Assembly (NCBI RefSeq): GCF_020329505.1
Contig: NZ_JAGKJJ010000035.1
Location: 1 to 56,713 of the forward strand
Length of the DNA stretch: 56,713 nucleotides
From: Bradyrhizobium semiaridum
Lineage (GTDB): Bacteria; Pseudomonadota; Alphaproteobacteria; Rhizobiales; Xanthobacteraceae
Direction of reading: 5' to 3'
Below, piece by piece: positions 8,183 to 17,176 of this stretch; the stretch's first letter is position 1, and every line of letters starts with the position of its first letter. The position numbers and the translations under genes were made by a program. The notes under the pieces are model-generated. The model was given only the letters and a program-made list of their open reading frames with translations, was not told the DNA's origin and did not search any database.

Positions 8183-9394
8183 ATGATCGCCACAAGACTG
8201 GCCGTGTTCGGGACGCTCGCGGCGGCGCTGCTGGCCGCCTCGGCCGCGAGCGCGCAGGTGTCCGACGATCTCGTCAAGATCGGCGTGCTCACCGACATGA
8301 ACGGCCCGGCCTCGACGCCGACCGGACAGGGCTCGGTGACCGCCGCGCAGATGGCGGTCGACGATTTCGGCGGCAAGGTGCTGGGCAAGCCGATCAGCGT
8401 GATCGTCGGCGACCACCAGCTCAAGCCGGACATCGGCGCGAGTCTTGCGCGGCGCTGGTATGACGTCGATCAGGTCGACCTGATCGTCGACGTGCCGGTC
8501 TCCGCGGTCGGGCTCGCGGTGCAGAACATCGCCAACGAGAAGAAGAAGATGTTCATCACGCACTCGACCGGTGCGACCGATTTCCACGGAAAGTTCTGCT
8601 CGCCCTACACGATGCAGTGGGTGTTCGACACCCGGGCGCTCGCGGTCGGCACCGCGCAGGAGGTGGTGAAGCGCGGCGGGGACAGCTGGTTCTTCATCAC
8701 CGACGACTACGCGTTCGGCCATTCCCTGGAGAAGGACGCCTCGGCCGTGGTGACCAAGAACGGCGGCAAGGTGCTCGGCGCGGTGCGGCCGCCGTTTGCG
8801 ACGCCGGATTTGTCGTCCTTCATCCTGCAGGCGCAGGCCTCGAAGGCGAAGATCATCGGCATTGCCGGCGGGCCGCCGAACAACACCAACGAGATCAAGA
8901 CGGCGGGCGAATTCGGCATCTTTGCCGGCGGGCAGCAGATGGCGGCGCTTTTGGCGCTGATTACCGACGTCCACGGCATTGGATTATCGGCCGCGCAGGG
9001 GCTGCTGCTGACGACCTCGTTCTACTGGGACATGGACGACAAGACCCGCGAATGGTCGAAGCGCTATTTCGCCAAGATGAACCGGATGCCGACGATGTGG
9101 CAGGCCGGCGTCTATTCCTCCGTGACGGCCTATCTCAACGCGATCAAGGAGGCCGGCACCGACGAACCGCTGAAGGTCGCGGCCAAGATGCGCGAGAAGC
9201 CCGTCGAGGATTTCTTCGCCCGCAACGGCAAGCTGCGCGAGGACAATCTGATGATCCACGACCTCTGGCTGGTTCAGGTCAAGACGCCCGCGGAATCGAA
9301 ATATCCGTGGGACTATTACAAGATCCTGGCGAAGATTTCCGGCGAGGAAGCGTTCGGCCCGCCGGACCCGGCCTGCCCGCTGGTGAAAAAGTGA
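8183..9394 (+). CDS. ABC transporter substrate-binding protein, branched-chain amino acid type
   Basis: A 403-aa exported receptor of the Peripla_BP_6 (LivJ-like) family. A signal peptide (MIATRLAVFGTLAAALLAAS, cleavage near ASAQ) is followed by the domain start VKIGVLTDMNGPAS and later GDSWFFITDDYAFGHSLEKDA. ATG 8183 follows GGGAGGGAG; upstream in-frame codons would precede the signal peptide. No permease or ATPase gene is adjacent, so it either pairs with a transporter elsewhere or acts as an orphan sensor. It is divergent from the moeA operon and convergent with the next gene. Confidence 0.9.
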   Translation: MIATRLAVFGTLAAALLAASAASAQVSDDLVKIGVLTDMNGPASTPTGQGSVTAAQMAVDDFGGKVLGKPISVIVGDHQLKPDIGASLARRWYDVDQVDLIVDVPVSAVGLAVQNIANEKKKMFITHSTGATDFHGKFCSPYTMQWVFDTRALAVGTAQEVVKRGGDSWFFITDDYAFGHSLEKDASAVVTKNGGKVLGAVRPPFATPDLSSFILQAQASKAKIIGIAGGPPNNTNEIKTAGEFGIFAGGQQMAALLALITDVHGIGLSAAQGLLLTTSFYWDMDDKTREWSKRYFAKMNRMPTMWQAGVYSSVTAYLNAIKEAGTDEPLKVAAKMREKPVEDFFARNGKLREDNLMIHDLWLVQVKTPAESKYPWDYYKILAKISGEEAFGPPDPACPLVKK

Positions 9395-9398
9395 CGTG

Positions 9399-9487
9399 AG
9401 CGAATGGCGAATAGCGAATGGTGAATAGCGGATGGCGATTGACGAACAAAAACGACTATTCGCCATTCACTACTCACCATTCGCTCT
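9399..9487. repeat. Short tandem and inverted repeats between convergent genes
   Basis: GAATGGCGAATA / GAATGGTGAATA units are repeated in tandem at 9403-9429. Their complement (CTATTCGCCATTCACTA... CACCATTCGCT) follows at about 9459-9485. The two halves can form a long hairpin between two genes that end head-on (9394 and 9488), so it probably works as a two-way terminator. Confidence 0.6.
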
Positions 9488-10468
9488 TCATTTCACCACC
9501 CCGATTTCGCGGAAATACTTCAGCACGCCGGGATGGATCAGATTGATGTCGGGCGCGGCGGCGACGGTGTTCGCCGCCGTGGTCTCGCAGGCCTGCGCGA
9601 GCCTGGCGCAGAACGCCGCCTCGGCCCCATGCAGCGTCTTCGCCAGCCGGTAGGCGAGGTCGTCGGGCAGGCTGTCGCGCACCAGGATGTAGCTCCAGGA
9701 GCCGACCGAGGCGATTGCCTCGGTCTGCTTCGGATAGCTGCCGGCCGGCACTGTCAGCGGCTTGAGGAAGGTGTGCTTGGCGCGGATGGTCGCGATCTCG
9801 TCGGCGCTCGGCGCGATGAAGCGCGCGCCGCTCGCGCTCTCGGCCAGCTTGGTGAAGCCCGGCCAGCCGATGCCCGCGCCCCACAGCGCCGCGGCGCGGC
9901 CGTCCTCGACCATCGCGGGGCCGTCACCGGCGCGGTCGAGATAGATCGACTTGAAGTCCTCGTCCTGCTTCAGGGAGATGCCGTCGAGGATATAGCGCGA
10001 CAGGATCGGCAGGCCGGAGCCCTTGGCGCCGAACGCGACGGGCTGGCCGACCAGATCCCTGATGGTCCGGTAGGGACTGTCGGCACGGACCACGAACATG
10101 CCGGGGCTCGAATACATCGCGGTGAGGATCTTCAGCCTGGTCGCCTTCGGCCGGCCGATGCCCATGAAGGCCTCGTAGGACGGCTCGCCCGCCACCGTCG
10201 CGATGTCGACGGTGCCGGCCTCGAGCAGCGGGATGTTCTCGTTGGAGCCCTTGGTGTTGCGCGGCTCGATCGACAGCGTCGGATCGGCGGCGTTCATCAC
10301 CTCGGCGAGAGCATTGCCATAGAGCGGAAAGCCGCCGCCCGGCGTCGCCGTGGCGAAACTGATCGGGGTCTTCGAAGCTGCGTTGGACATGGCCTTGCCC
10401 CCCTGTTGCGCTACCGCGTTGCCCGCCAGCAGCATCGCGCCGGCGCAAATCATAACAACGAATTTCAT
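9488..10468 (-). CDS. TAXI-family TRAP transporter solute receptor
   Basis: A 326-aa exported receptor. A signal peptide (MKFVVMICAGAMLLAGNAVA) precedes the TAXI-type core: FATATPGGGFPLYGNAL, then IEPRNTKGSNENIPLLEAGTVDIA and PVAFGAKGSGLPILS. TAXI receptors normally serve a fused DctQM permease; none lies next to this gene, so it is an orphan. ATG 10468 is favoured over a TTG at 10480. The ligand is unknown; characterised TAXI proteins bind glutamate or other dicarboxylates, but most are uncharacterised. Confidence 0.85.
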   Translation of the reverse strand: MKFVVMICAGAMLLAGNAVAQQGGKAMSNAASKTPISFATATPGGGFPLYGNALAEVMNAADPTLSIEPRNTKGSNENIPLLEAGTVDIATVAGEPSYEAFMGIGRPKATRLKILTAMYSSPGMFVVRADSPYRTIRDLVGQPVAFGAKGSGLPILSRYILDGISLKQDEDFKSIYLDRAGDGPAMVEDGRAAALWGAGIGWPGFTKLAESASGARFIAPSADEIATIRAKHTFLKPLTVPAGSYPKQTEAIASVGSWSYILVRDSLPDDLAYRLAKTLHGAEAAFCARLAQACETTAANTVAAAPDINLIHPGVLKYFREIGVVK

Positions 10469-10590
10469 GGTCGGCCTCAAGTCGCATTGCAGGCAGGGCA
10501 GACCATCGTTGCACGGCCGGGGTCATAGGCAAAGCCGGCGTTTTGTGAAACCATGCAGATAAAGGTCAAAAGAAAATGACGGGAGAGACG

Positions 10591-11559
10591 ATGATCCGCT
10601 TGGTGCGTACTGCATTGCTCGCTTTGATTTGCTGCTTTGCCTCTCTCGGCCCCTCCGCAGCATCCGACTATCCGAACCGCCCGGTGCGCTGGCTGATCGG
10701 CTTTGCCGCCGGCGGACCGGTCGACATCGTGGCGCGCATCATGGCGCAGTGGCTGTCGGACCATCTAGGCCAGCAATTCGTGGTCGAGAACCGCACCGGC
10801 TCCGGCGGCAACATCGCGGCGGCCGCCGCGATCAACTCGCCGGCCGACGGCTACACGCTGCTGTTCGTCGCGCCCAACAACGCGATCTCGACCTCGCTGT
10901 ACAAGAAGCTGCCGTTCGACTTCCTGCGCGACACCGTGCCGGTTGCAAGCATCATGCAGCTGACCAACATGCTGGTGGTCTCCAACGCGATGCCGGTGAA
11001 GACCGTCAAGGAGTTCATCGACTACTGCAAGGCCAATCCGGGCAAGATCTCCTACGCCTCGTCCGGCAACGGCACCTCGGTGCACATGTCGGCCGAACTG
11101 TTCAAGGCGATGACCAAGTGCGAGATGCAGCACGTGCCGTACCGCGGCTCGGCGATCGCCTTCCCCGACATCATCTCCGACAAGGTGCAGCTGATCTTCG
11201 ACAATCTGCCCTCGGCGCTGGAGCAGGCGCGCGGCGGCAATGTCCGCGCGCTCGGCGTCACCTCGCCGCAGCGCTGGCCGAGCGTGCCCGACGTGCCGGC
11301 GATCGCCGAGACCGTACCGGGCTTCGAGTCGGTCGGCTTCTACGGCATCTCGGCGCCGAAAGGCACCCCGCCGGAGGTGGTCGCGACCCTGAACAAGGCG
11401 GTCGGCGAAGCGCTGAAGGACCCCAAGCTGTTGGCCCGGCTGGCCGAGGTCGGCGGCATCCCGAAGCCGATGACCCCCGCCGAATTCGGCAAGCTGGTGG
11501 CCGACGAGACCGAGAAATGGCGCAAGGTGGTGGAGTTCGCCGGCGTCTCGGTGGACTGA
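10591..11559 (+). CDS. Bug/TctC-family tricarboxylate transport receptor
   Basis: A 322-aa exported protein of the Bug (TctC) family. A signal peptide (MIRLVRTALLALICCFASLG) is followed by ASDYPNRPVRWLIGFAAGGP, VVENRTGSGGNIAAAAA and a C-terminal AEFGKLVADETEKWRKV, all typical. ATG 10591 has GGGAGAG just upstream; the ATG at 10576 is less likely. Bug receptors bind carboxylates, amino acids or amides for TctAB permeases, which are absent here. It is the third orphan receptor in a row. Confidence 0.92.
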   Translation: MIRLVRTALLALICCFASLGPSAASDYPNRPVRWLIGFAAGGPVDIVARIMAQWLSDHLGQQFVVENRTGSGGNIAAAAAINSPADGYTLLFVAPNNAISTSLYKKLPFDFLRDTVPVASIMQLTNMLVVSNAMPVKTVKEFIDYCKANPGKISYASSGNGTSVHMSAELFKAMTKCEMQHVPYRGSAIAFPDIISDKVQLIFDNLPSALEQARGGNVRALGVTSPQRWPSVPDVPAIAETVPGFESVGFYGISAPKGTPPEVVATLNKAVGEALKDPKLLARLAEVGGIPKPMTPAEFGKLVADETEKWRKVVEFAGVSVD

Positions 11560-11643
11560 GCTACGCCATTGCCGGAACGCGGCTCAGCCTGTAAACGGAG
11601 CCGGCACCGTTGCCGGCCGCCTCGCGCGGCCCGCAAGGCGGCG

Positions 11644-11719
11644 GGGCCTGTAGCTCAATGGTTAGAGCCGGCCGCTCATAACGGTCTGGTTGCAGGTTCG
11701 AGTCCTGCCGGGCCCACCA
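11644..11719 (+). tRNA. tRNA with anticodon CAU, probably tRNA-Ile2 (or elongator tRNA-Met)
   Basis: A complete 76-base cloverleaf. Acceptor arms GGGCCTG/CGGGCCC, D stem GCTC/GAGC, anticodon stem GGCCG/CGGTC with loop CTCATAA, T stem GCAGG/CCTGC with loop TTCGAGT, and an encoded CCA end. Anticodon CAU could be initiator Met, elongator Met or lysidine-modified Ile2. The D loop AATGGTTA and variable TGGTT look closer to E. coli tRNA-Ile2 than to elongator Met, so I lean to Ile2 charged with isoleucine for AUA codons. It is not initiator: the first acceptor pair is a normal G-C. Confidence 0.93.
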
Positions 11720-11923
11720 GCCTTCGCTCGCCAGGGGAGGGAAAGGTACTGTCACCCTGCACAGACGAAATGTCAGCGTGTGGCAAGAGTCTGAACCTGA
11801 CTTGTTCGAGCGTCACGTTGTCGGGAATGGTGTACAAGAACTGTTTGGCGTCTCCGGTGCGATGCTGCCACTGCCCAGATAGAAGATTCAGTTTTTGCAT
11901 GATTATTCGCACGGTCGGGGGCG

Positions 11924-12811
11924 CTAGCCCAGGATAGCCGACCCGTGCGGCGGCAGGGTGAGCTCGGTCCTTGTGCTTGCCCTGCGCACGGCCACCGATC
12001 CCGCGAGCCTGTCGACGGTAGTATCGATGGTGCGTACGACGGCTGCGTCGGCGAGGTTCAGAGCGACCGATAGCCGATTGCCTTCATCGAATGCCTCGAC
12101 GACGAGGTCCGTGTTGTGAAGCCAGATCACTCGGGATTTCGCCCGAAACAGCCATGGATGCTTCCGGCGCAATCCGATCAGCTCCTGATGCAGCCGATAG
12201 ACCGGCCAGCCGAACGGTGCCAGCTCTGCCGGCGCCGCCGGAAAGGCCGGACGGATCGCGTCGTCGCCGCCGGCCCGGCGCTCCTTGATGCCGCGGAACG
12301 CCTGTTCATCCCCGGCATAGATCGAGGGCGTGCCGCCACAGGTCATCAGGATCACCAGCGCATGCGCGATATGCCGTTCGTCCAGCAGCTGGCTCGCGAT
12401 CCGCGTGACGTCGTGATTGCCGACAAACGTTTGCGGCACGAAGCGGTCGATCATCGCATTGTGGTGCCCGAGTGCCCATGCGAGCTCATGCAAGTTGCGA
12501 TCGTTCAGGGCGCTCCAGATCGCCTTCCACAACTCGTATTGCGTGACCGCATCAACGCCGGTCTCGCCAACGAAGCCGGCATAGTCGCCGTGGATCATCT
12601 CACCGAAGATATGGGCGTCGGGATGCCGCGCGCGAACCGCAGGCAGGACACGCCGCCAGAACTGCCGCGGGACGGCATAGGCCGCATCGAGCCGCCAACC
12701 ATCGGCACCGCGATCGAGCCAGTGATTCATCACGCGGATGACGTAGTCGGCGACCGCAGGCTCATCATGGTTGAGCGTCACGCGCTGGTGGTGGCCCTCG
12801 AAGGTTGCGCA
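11924..12811 (-). pseudogene. Alpha-amylase family (GH13) remnant, 5' truncated
   Basis: About 290 codons encode the C-terminal two-thirds of a GH13 glycosidase. The catalytic nucleophile is in GADGWRLDAAYAV, the acid/base in HIFGEMIHGDY and the third aspartate in FVGNHDVTRI, and the C-terminus (LPPHGSAILG) looks intact. The N-terminal part of the barrel, including the first conserved DxxxNH region, is missing. Homology-like sequence begins near codon FEGHHQRVTLNHDEPAV (about 12805) and runs upstream only into unrelated sequence and a stop at 12883. The first possible start is an internal GTG at 12781. I read this as a deletion remnant, probably not functional. Confidence 0.8.
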
Positions 12812-12880
12812 GTCAGCAGCACGGCGATCGGCACCGACCGACGGCCTGGGACGCGCCGCAGCGGCTTTCGCCGCTTCATC

Positions 12881-13642
12881 CTAGAGCTGGACACCGCGGG
12901 TCAAGGCACCGTCCACCACGAGATTCGTTCCCGTGATGAAGCTCGCGGCGCGGCTCGCGAGAAACACGACGGCGTTGGCCATTTCCTGCGGCGTCCCCAT
13001 TCGGCCGGTGGGATTGAGAGCCAGCGCAGTCTTGTAGAGCTCTGGATTGTTGTCCTTGATCGTATTCCAGACCCCGCCTTCGAAATAGGTGTTGCCCGGC
13101 GACACCGAGTTGGCGCGGATGCCCTTGTGCGCGAGCTGGTTGGCCAGGCCCTGCGTGTAGTGAATGATCGCCGCCTTGAACGTGCCATAGGGTCCGGCGG
13201 CAAAATCCACCTCGCGTCCCGAGACGCTGGAGATCGTGACGATGGCGCCCGCCTCGCTCTTCTCCAGATAGGGCATTGCCGCATTCACCAGGCGCACCGT
13301 TCCCATCATGTCGGTGGAAAATTCCTTTGCCCAGCTCTCATCGTCCTGCCCGATCGCCAGCGCACTCACATTCGCCACGACGACGTCGATCCCGCCCAGC
13401 TTGCCGGCCATATCAACGACCCAGGCCTTGAGCGCGGCGCCATCCGCCACGTCGACGGAGGCGCCGTACGCCGCGCCACCCCTGGCCTTGAGTGCGGCAA
13501 CGGTGCTCTCGACGTCTGCCTGCTTGCGCGCACAGATGCCGAGATTTGCCCCCTCATCGGCAAAGGTTTCGGCGATCGCGCGGCCGATCCCCTTGGTGCT
13601 TCCGGTGACGAGAACCTTGGCGTCCTTGAGTCCCAGATCCAT
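12881..13642 (-). CDS. Short-chain dehydrogenase/reductase
   Basis: A 253-aa classical SDR. The cofactor motif TGSTKGIG is at residues 13-20, the catalytic serine region is ISSVSG (137-142), and the Tyr-Lys pair is YGTFK (Y152, K156). The C-terminus ends FITGTNLVVDGALTRGVQL, as in NAD(P)-dependent oxidoreductases of this family. ATG 13642 follows GGGAGGA. It lies 40 bases after the double-nitrilase gene and is the last gene of the amide operon. It may handle an aldehyde or alcohol part of the amide substrate, but this is inference. Confidence 0.92.
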   Translation of the reverse strand: MDLGLKDAKVLVTGSTKGIGRAIAETFADEGANLGICARKQADVESTVAALKARGGAAYGASVDVADGAALKAWVVDMAGKLGGIDVVVANVSALAIGQDDESWAKEFSTDMMGTVRLVNAAMPYLEKSEAGAIVTISSVSGREVDFAAGPYGTFKAAIIHYTQGLANQLAHKGIRANSVSPGNTYFEGGVWNTIKDNNPELYKTALALNPTGRMGTPQEMANAVVFLASRAASFITGTNLVVDGALTRGVQL

Positions 13643-13682
13643 GGCCGGCTTCCTCCCATCGCTTTGCGCTAGCTTCACACGT

Positions 13683-15422
13683 TCAATAAGTGTTCGCAAT
13701 CGTCCTGACCAATCCGCGATAGCTGTGCGGCATTCGCATCGAGACCAGATCCTTCCGTCGCACGACATTGGTCGGATAGGCGCTGTCGAGGTTGGTGGTG
13801 TCGACGAGTGCCGTCGCCAGGCCGGCGCCGCTTGAAACGATTGCCTCGCGGCGCGGGAATTCGAACGTATCGGGACCGAACACGCCGCTCAAACCAGAAT
13901 AGCCGCGTTCGGGATCGAACACATTGGCGAACGCCAGGAACACGTTGTTCTCACCGGCACGGACGCGGAAGTGATGCCAATGATGCGGATCGGCACCGGT
14001 CGGAATCGGCTCCGGTTGCGTGACGGCCGTGCCCGCGTGCGGCGAACTGAAGCGGCCTTTCACCGCTGCCGGGCAGGCAATGATGTCGCAGCCGCGAAGC
14101 GCGAGCACCCTTGGCGCTTCGGGAAACGCCGCGTCGTGACCGATCAAGAGGCCGATGCGACCGACCGGCGTGTCGACCACGCTCCAATCGTCGCCGGCCG
14201 TGGCCCAGCTCCGCTCCTCTTCCGTCAAATGCGTCTTGCGATAGCGCGTGATCTGTCCATCCGGTGCAACCAGACAGGCACTGTTGTAAACAGCCTCGCC
14301 CGCACGCTCGGCCATTCCGCAGACGAGGTAAATCCGTAACTCCGTGGCGAGCGCAGCCAGACTGTCGGTGATCGAACCCGGTATCGGCTGCGCCGATCCG
14401 GCGGGATCGACGAGACCGCTGACCGCGAGCTCCGGGAACACGACGAGCCCGGCGCCGTCGGCGCGTGCCCGTCGCGCAAATGCTGCGATCTGTTGCAGAT
14501 TTGCGGCAACGCTGTCGACCGGGCTGAACTGGGCAACGCTGACGCGCGAACGCGCCCCTTCAGGCCAGGGCTCGTGGCCGTAGAGACCGAAGAAATCCCG
14601 TGGATTCCAGCTGAAAGTGTCGGTGAGCAGTTCAGGATACAGCTCCGGCCGACGCTGGAGGAAGACAGGTTCGCCGAGGACCCGGCGCGCCCGTGCAAGA
14701 TCGAGATCGATCTCGGCGAGGCTGAACCCGTCGCCCTTGTCGCGCACCGCAGTCACCTCGCCGTCGGGAGCGATGACGCAACTGCCGCCGCTGAACTGGA
14801 CCGTGCGCTCAAGTCCCCAGCGGTTGCTCTCGATCACGTAGCAACCGTTCTCGAAGGCGCGGCTGATCCAGTACGGCGCCGGCGTTCGCTCGGCAAGCCA
14901 GTTGGAGATATGGCAGATCACGTCGGCGCCGCCGAGAGCCATCAGCCGCGCCGTCTCCACGAAATGGATGTCCATGCAGATCAGAAGCGCGATCCGCCCG
15001 ATCCGGGTGTCGAACACCTGATTGTGCAGATCGCCGGGCGCAGCCCATTTCGGCTCGGAGATATAGGGGTGGGTCTTGCGGTGTCGTCCGACCACGCCTT
15101 CGGGGCCGATCAGCACGGCGCTGTTGAAATAGATGCCGTCCTCATCGACCTCGGGCATGCCGACCACGATGTAGCAATCGTGCTTCGCCGCGAGAGCGGC
15201 GAAGCGGTCGGTGGTCGGGCCCGGTATCGTTTCGACGAAAGGAGCGACTTCGGCACGGTCGAACCAGCAATATCCCGTCGTTCCCATTTCCGGCGTGACG
15301 ATCAGCCTGGCGCCGGCCACCGCCGCCTGCTCGCAGAGTTCGAGCAGGCGCGCGATGTTGCGCGCCTTCTCGAACATCGTCGGCTCGAACTGGACTGTCG
15401 CGACCTTGTGGATGCTGGACAT
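13683..15422 (-). CDS. Double-domain nitrilase-superfamily protein
   Basis: A 579-aa protein made of two carbon-nitrogen hydrolase domains. Domain 1 (about 5-275) has the full triad: E45 in PEMGTTGYC, K116 in RHRKTHPY and C149 in LLICMDIHF. Domain 2 (about 292-570) keeps E331 (PELAVSGL) and K396 (RYRKTHLT), but the cysteine position reads LLIGHDAAF, glycine at 428. So only the first domain should hydrolyse amides or nitriles; the second is probably structural or ligand-binding. It lies 12 bases after the formamidase gene in the amide operon. Confidence 0.92.
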   Translation of the reverse strand: MSSIHKVATVQFEPTMFEKARNIARLLELCEQAAVAGARLIVTPEMGTTGYCWFDRAEVAPFVETIPGPTTDRFAALAAKHDCYIVVGMPEVDEDGIYFNSAVLIGPEGVVGRHRKTHPYISEPKWAAPGDLHNQVFDTRIGRIALLICMDIHFVETARLMALGGADVICHISNWLAERTPAPYWISRAFENGCYVIESNRWGLERTVQFSGGSCVIAPDGEVTAVRDKGDGFSLAEIDLDLARARRVLGEPVFLQRRPELYPELLTDTFSWNPRDFFGLYGHEPWPEGARSRVSVAQFSPVDSVAANLQQIAAFARRARADGAGLVVFPELAVSGLVDPAGSAQPIPGSITDSLAALATELRIYLVCGMAERAGEAVYNSACLVAPDGQITRYRKTHLTEEERSWATAGDDWSVVDTPVGRIGLLIGHDAAFPEAPRVLALRGCDIIACPAAVKGRFSSPHAGTAVTQPEPIPTGADPHHWHHFRVRAGENNVFLAFANVFDPERGYSGLSGVFGPDTFEFPRREAIVSSGAGLATALVDTTNLDSAYPTNVVRRKDLVSMRMPHSYRGLVRTIANTY

Positions 15423-15434
15423 GATCCGGCCACC

Positions 15435-16424
15435 TCAGCCGAGATAGGATTTCTTGATCGAGGCACCGAGCGTATATTTCGGATCGACCATGTTGCCGAG
15501 ACGGACCCGGCCGGCCTGGGTCAGCAGCATGTAGGCATCTATCTCGTCGAAGCCGTAATCCGCCGCCATCCAGCGGCAGAGCTCCCGATAGGCGATGCGC
15601 GCGGCATCCTCCATTGGCCGCGCCGAGCCGATGGTCATGATGAAATCGGCCGTCTCGAGCCGCGGCCAGGCGATAGTCCAGCCCTTGATCAGGTCGATCT
15701 GCACCGTGGTCACCGTCGGATGCTCGATGGCGACGCCGCAGAGTTCGCCGTCGCCCTGCGCCGCGTGACAGTCGCCGAGATAGAGCAGCGCGCCTTTGGT
15801 GTTGACCGGCAGATAGATGATGGCGCCGACGCCGACATCCGGCAGGTCCATGTTGCCGCCGTAGTAATCGGGGACCAGCGAGGAGATCGCCTCGATCTCC
15901 GGCGACGTGCCGATCGTGCCGATGAACGGCTCATAAGGCAGCGTGATCTTGTCGTTCCATTTGGTTCCGCTCGCGGCGTCGATCTCGAGTTTCTTCACCC
16001 GCTCCGGCAGCGCCGGATTGAGCAACGCGGTCTGGCCGGTGCTGACCAGGCCGCCGAAATCCGGCATGATCACCGTGGTGCCTCGGGGCTGCGGTCCCCG
16101 TGGCACGATGCTTTCGATATAGACCGCGAGCGTATCGCCCTTCTCCGCGCCGTTGACGTGGATCGGCCCGTTCTGCGGATTCAAGAACGGAAAGTTGAGA
16201 ATCTTCGACGGGCTGTCGGTCTCATGCTTGATCGCGCCCTCGAATGCGTCATGGGTCTCGGCGGAGACGACCGCGCCGGGGTCGACCGTCAGCACCGGAT
16301 TCACATAAGGCCCATAGACGTAGTGGTACTTGCCCTGCTCGGCTTCCGTGATCGCGTATCGCGGGCCGCGTTCGCCCTTGGCGACGCCTTTGCGCGCCAT
16401 GATGGAATTGCTGTGCCAGGCCAT
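15435..16424 (-). CDS. Acetamidase/formamidase family amidohydrolase
   Basis: A 329-aa protein of the FmdA/AmdA family, which hydrolyses formamide or acetamide to ammonia plus the acid. Family features include the start MAWHSNSIM, AETHDAFEGAI, PIHVNGAEKGDTLAVYI, TTVIMPDFGGL and the metal-binding-type region YLGDCHAAQGDGELCGVAIE. It lacks a signal peptide and is cytosolic. It lies directly downstream of urea/amide-type ABC transporter genes, matching the fmd arrangement known from methylotrophs. The preferred amide is unknown. Confidence 0.92.
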   Translation of the reverse strand: MAWHSNSIMARKGVAKGERGPRYAITEAEQGKYHYVYGPYVNPVLTVDPGAVVSAETHDAFEGAIKHETDSPSKILNFPFLNPQNGPIHVNGAEKGDTLAVYIESIVPRGPQPRGTTVIMPDFGGLVSTGQTALLNPALPERVKKLEIDAASGTKWNDKITLPYEPFIGTIGTSPEIEAISSLVPDYYGGNMDLPDVGVGAIIYLPVNTKGALLYLGDCHAAQGDGELCGVAIEHPTVTTVQIDLIKGWTIAWPRLETADFIMTIGSARPMEDAARIAYRELCRWMAADYGFDEIDAYMLLTQAGRVRLGNMVDPKYTLGASIKKSYLG

Positions 16425-16455
16425 TGCTGTTCTCCTTTGTTATGGGCGTAGCCGT

Positions 16456-17172
16456 TCAAACCGCGAGGTGTCGGCGCATCTCGGCCTCGTCGTCGAGCGC
16501 GGAGCGGTCGAGGCTGGCGACGATGCGTCCCTTGTCCATGACGTAGCAGCGCTGCGCCATGGCGCGGATCATGTCGAGATTCTGCTCGACCAGGATGATG
16601 GTCACGCCGGTCCTGCGGTTGAGCTCGACCATGTTGCGCGCGATGTCCTGGACGATATTGGGCTGGATCCCTTCCGAGGGTTCGTCGAGCAGGATGAGAT
16701 TGGGATCGGCGATCAGGACGCGTCCGATCGCAAGTTGCTGCTGCTGGCCGCCGGACATCGTGCCGGCGCGCTGGTCCCAGCGCTCGGCCAGGATCGGAAA
16801 GGCCTCGACGATCTTGCGCCGGCCGGCCTCGGGAATTCCGCCACCCCTGATCGCGGCGCCGACTGCGACATTTTCGCCGACGGTCAGCCGCGGAAACACG
16901 TCGCGGCCCTGCGGCACGTAGCCCATGCCGAGCCGCGCACGCTTGTGCGCCGGCAGCGCCTCGACCGCCTCGCCGCGATAGACGATCGTTCCGCTCATGG
17001 CGGGGACGAGCCCGATCAGGCTCTTCATCAAGGTGGACTTGCCGACACCGTTGCGGCCGATCACCGCGACGATCTCGCCTTCGCGCACCTCGATCTCGAG
17101 GCCCTGGAGCACCGGCTTGCCGCCGTAACCGGCGCGCAAGCCGAGCGTCGAGAGGATGACTTCCTTGCGCAT
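16456..17172 (-). CDS. UrtE/FmdF-like ABC transporter ATP-binding protein
   Basis: A 238-aa LivF-type ATPase. Walker A is GRNGVGKSTLM, the signature is TMSGGQQQQLAIGR and Walker B is LILLDEPSEGIQ. The phrase PSEGIQPNIV is typical of UrtE, the second urea-transporter ATPase. ATG 17172 is 4 bases downstream of the UrtD-like stop; an ATG at 17184 overlapping that gene is also possible. It powers the five-gene importer together with its neighbours. Confidence 0.92.
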   Translation of the reverse strand: MRKEVILSTLGLRAGYGGKPVLQGLEIEVREGEIVAVIGRNGVGKSTLMKSLIGLVPAMSGTIVYRGEAVEALPAHKRARLGMGYVPQGRDVFPRLTVGENVAVGAAIRGGGIPEAGRRKIVEAFPILAERWDQRAGTMSGGQQQQLAIGRVLIADPNLILLDEPSEGIQPNIVQDIARNMVELNRRTGVTIILVEQNLDMIRAMAQRCYVMDKGRIVASLDRSALDDEAEMRRHLAV

Positions 17173-17176
17173 CGTA

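Noticed and set aside
11561..11912. Small minus-strand frames overlapping the tRNA (for example ending AGLEPATRPL)
   Set aside because: These peptides are translations of the tRNA complement, a well-known artefact of gene calling over tRNAs.
11720..12880. Direct repeat of the tRNA 3' end marking an island
   Set aside because: No second copy of the T-arm/acceptor sequence was seen elsewhere in the window, so an island insertion at this tRNA is not supported from this window alone.
14493..16451. A 652-codon open frame on the plus strand opposite the nitrilase and formamidase
   Set aside because: Spans two well-defined minus-strand genes and their junction; no recognisable motif.
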